Origin: Sulfurovum sp.
Lineage (GTDB): Bacteria > Campylobacterota > Campylobacteria > Campylobacterales > Sulfurovaceae
Direction of reading: 5' to 3'
DNA: 49,824 nt
Assembly: GCA_030949325.1 (NCBI GenBank)
Contig: JAUZSQ010000085.1
Coordinates: forward strand, 1 to 49,824
The translations under genes and the position numbers were made by a program. The number at the start of each line of letters is the position of its first letter. Position 1 is the stretch's first letter. Under the pieces are notes generated by a model. That model was not told the DNA's origin, did no database searches, and saw only the letters and a list, made by a program, of their open reading frames with translations. Below are positions 47,265-49,824 of the stretch, piece after piece.

Positions 47265-49824
47265 TTACAATTCCTTAAGTTTTAAATTTATTGTTATATT
47301 CTTGTTTTTATAGAATGCTACTTCTTTTTTAAATCCATTAGAACAAAATGGACACTCTACAGAATATTGAGACTTTTTAATATCATCAACTATGTTTATT
47401 TTCTTTAAGTCATCATAAACATATTTATATATCCCTTGCCATCTTATATAATCTCCAATAGCATTTATCCGACCTTTTGGTTTTAGAAACTTATATTCTT
47501 TAAACCCAAATAAAAATATATTTTTCTCTTCATCTGAAAGCTCATTAAAAGGCTTTGTAAAATCAAATAAATTCTCTTTTTCAAACTTTGTAATTATCCC
47601 TTTGAGATTAAATTTAATATTAGCATGAAAAAAACCACTATCTAAGATAGATTTATTTTTATCTGCTATGATTAAATCTTGGTTATATACCTCTTTTGAA
47701 AAAGTACCGTCACAATAGATACAACTGTTTAAATATAGATTAAAAGTTTTTTCATCAATTTTTGGAGTTCCTATTATTTTATTTTTGATTGAAACTAATC
47801 TTGTAAAAAGTTCATAAGTGATATTTTCACTTTTGATTGTTATCCAACCATTACCAAAATTATAGGCTTTTTGTAGAGTATCACTATCTATTCTATAATT
47901 CCATTCATCTTGTTCAAAATCTTTTAAATCTATTTTAAAGCCTAGCTTTTTAAGATGTTTTATTTTCTCTTTTTTGAGACCCAAAGGCACTTTTTTATAT
48001 TTAAATAGTTCTGTTACGAAAGGATTAAATGATATTTTAATATTTTCTAAACTCTCTATAAAAGTAAATAATTCCTCTCTTGTTTTGAAATATTTATGAT
48101 TTTTATCATCTGTTGTCACTTTATAATTTTTAGCAAAATCTTTTTCTACAGCAAAGTGTTTATCATCTAAATAAAATTTATTACAATGAGGCTCTTTTTT
48201 ATTATTATAGATTTTTTGTGATAAGTTTGATGTATCTATTTGAATATTTTTTATATTCTCAAAATCATTATTAAAAGCTTTTGCTGTGAGTGATGTCTTA
48301 TGTTTTAATAAATTTTCAAAACTACCAGAAAAAAGATTTTTACCTCCATCTTTCCCACTACCAATTCCAATGTCAATAATAAAATCACTATTTTTTATGA
48401 TATTTTGATTGTGTTCAATGATAATAATTGAGTTATGGAAAGAGAGTATCTCATCAAAAATAGAATATATCTTTGCTGTATCTTTAGCATTTAATCCTGT
48501 TGTTGGCTCATCTAAAATAAATAAGAAGTTACCTTTCTTTATTTTATGAAAACTTTCAATCAATGTTTTTGCTAGTTTTAATCTTTGGGCTTCTCCACCA
48601 CTAAGAGTAGGTGTTGTACGACCTAGATTGATATGAGACAATCCTAATCTTTCTAATGTTTCAAAAGCAAATCTTAGTTTTTCATCTTCAAAAATTTCAC
48701 TCATTTTATCTATTTGTGTATTTAAAATTTCAAAGATATTCAACTCTTTAACTCTTATATCTAAAACTTCTGCTTTGTATCTTTGACCTAAACAATTTGG
48801 ACAAATAATTTCTTCAACTTCTCCCAACCCTTTACAACTCTCACACGCTCCAATAGAATTAAAACTAAAATAACTTTTATCAAAACCAAACTCTTTTGCT
48901 ATTTGTGATGATGAGAATATATCTCTAATTTTATCAAATATATTTAGATAAGTAGCTACGATTGACCTAGAATTTATCCCTATTTGTGATTGTGTAAGTT
49001 CAACAATGGCTTTTATGCTATCAAGGTTTTTTATCTCTTTAACCAAATCTTTATTATAAGTTTTATCTGCTAAATATTGTTTTATAGTTGGCACTAAAAC
49101 TTTATGAATTAAAGATGATTTCCCACTTCCACTTATCCCACTAATAGCCACTAAACAATTTAATGGAATTAAAAAATCTTCATTTCTAATATTATTAGCG
49201 TTTACTCCTAATAGTTCTATAGAGTTCTTTAAATCAATATTTAATTTTACTCTCGTAAATTCAACATCATCAAAAGTTTTATTCTCGCCACTAAAAACAA
49301 TCTCACCACCTGCATCTCCACTACCATAACCCAACTCAATGATATAATCGCTATTCTTGATATAATCTCTATTATGCTCACTTACAATAACAGTATTACC
49401 CTTATCTCTTAGATTTTTAATAAGACTTATCATCTGATAATTATTATACGGATGTAGCCCAGTTGATGGCTCATCTAAAATATACAACAAATCTTTATAA
49501 TCACTATTTAACTCCATAGCAAATTTCAACCTTTGTAACTCTCCACCACTCAAAGTATCAGTTGTTCTATCAAGTGTCAAATATCCTAAAGTAGCTTTTT
49601 GTAAAGAGTGTAGAATAGTCAATATCTTTTATGATGAAGTTCTTTATCTTGTAAAAAATCATATAATTTATCTACTGTAAAACTTAGTATTTCACTAATA
49701 TTTACTCCATGAAGTTTAATAGCATTTGCTTTATAGTTCAATCTTGAACCATCACATATAGGACATTTAATACTTTTTACAAATTTGCCAATTGATGGCT
49801 TTGCTTGATGTTTTAGTATTTTGG
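47265..49824 (-). CDS. UvrA-like ABC ATPase with long C-terminal extension (cut by window edge; one frame break)
   Basis: The visible part begins inside the first UvrA half with the zinc-type block IKCPICDGSRLNYKANAIKL. It then breaks frame near 49622 (one base) and continues: signature TLSGGELQRLKFAMEL, Walker B LLYILDEPSTGLH, second Walker A SGISGSGKSSLIHKVL, zinc module CESCKGLGEVEEIICPNC, second signature TLSGGEAQRLKLAKTL, and LFILDEPTTGLNAKD. Canonical UvrA ends soon after the last ATPase block. Here about 330 more residues follow, Lys/Phe/Asn-rich, with two further CxxC sites (CIYCDG and CPFCSNGF). I do not recognise this extension. The A+T richness and accessory setting suggest a transferred paralogue, not the housekeeping uvrA. 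Confidence 0.8.

Noticed and set aside
44197-49824. A prophage or integrative element at the right end
   Set aside because: No integrase, structural phage gene, attachment repeat or tRNA-adjacent junction is visible, only toxin-antitoxin pairs, relics and a UvrA-like gene.

Overview
The window reads as chromosome from a Campylobacterota (epsilonproteobacterial) bacterium, most likely a Sulfurovum-like member. The evidence is the low-GC coding style, the ferredoxin-ndk-yceD-rpmF-plsX-fabH gene order, a stand-alone MnmD, LuxS, AguA/AguB, and family markers such as DUF6394 and DUF6488. The genus is an inference; no comparison could be run.

Layout. 1-5450: an rRNA operon on the minus strand (16S, tRNA-Ile, 23S, partial 5S) with a near-consensus promoter and visible pre-rRNA processing stems. 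5529-9280: mnmD and luxS, an MFS/BT1-like transporter, and a HupE/UreJ metal permease. 9375-10740: a scarred stretch with a dead IS4-type transposase, a His-rich DUF6488 protein and a 5' stub of rnhB. 10729-18720: a type IV restriction pair in the order mcrC-mcrB, recQ, an orphan OmpR-type regulator, a broken DUF2130 gene and the PiT phosphate transporter. 18839-30566: outer-membrane proteins, ybaB-panD, a 2Fe-2S protein, dacB, the agmatine-to-putrescine pair aguA-aguB, alr, bamA and tyrA. 30582-37235: a PhoB-like regulator and the pst-phoU phosphate operon, interrupted by an opposite-strand Rpn-family nuclease gene, then a Sel1-repeat protein. 37274-44068: dnaX, a YmdB phosphoesterase, and the fatty-acid/ribosome/ferredoxin cluster. 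44197-49824: an accessory end holding an antitoxin, a RelE-like toxin and an orphan Wadjet JetD-like gene, a VapBC pair, a livH relic, and a UvrA paralogue with a long unusual C-terminal extension that runs off the window.

How parts work together. Five promoters (the PhoB-like regulator, pstS, pstC, pit and the porin) share one geometry: two 7-bp TGTWAC-like half-sites with a 3-4 bp spacer, then 9 bp, then a -10 hexamer. This is a Pho-box architecture. It ties the high-affinity Pst system, the low-affinity PiT carrier, the regulator and a previously unassigned porin into one phosphate regulon.

Caution. At least ten genes carry single-base reading-frame breaks, including dnaX, fabH, alr, luxS and pit, several at homopolymers. 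Because some of these genes are normally indispensable, base-level indel errors in the assembly are the simplest explanation. I therefore annotate these genes across the break and say so in each entry.
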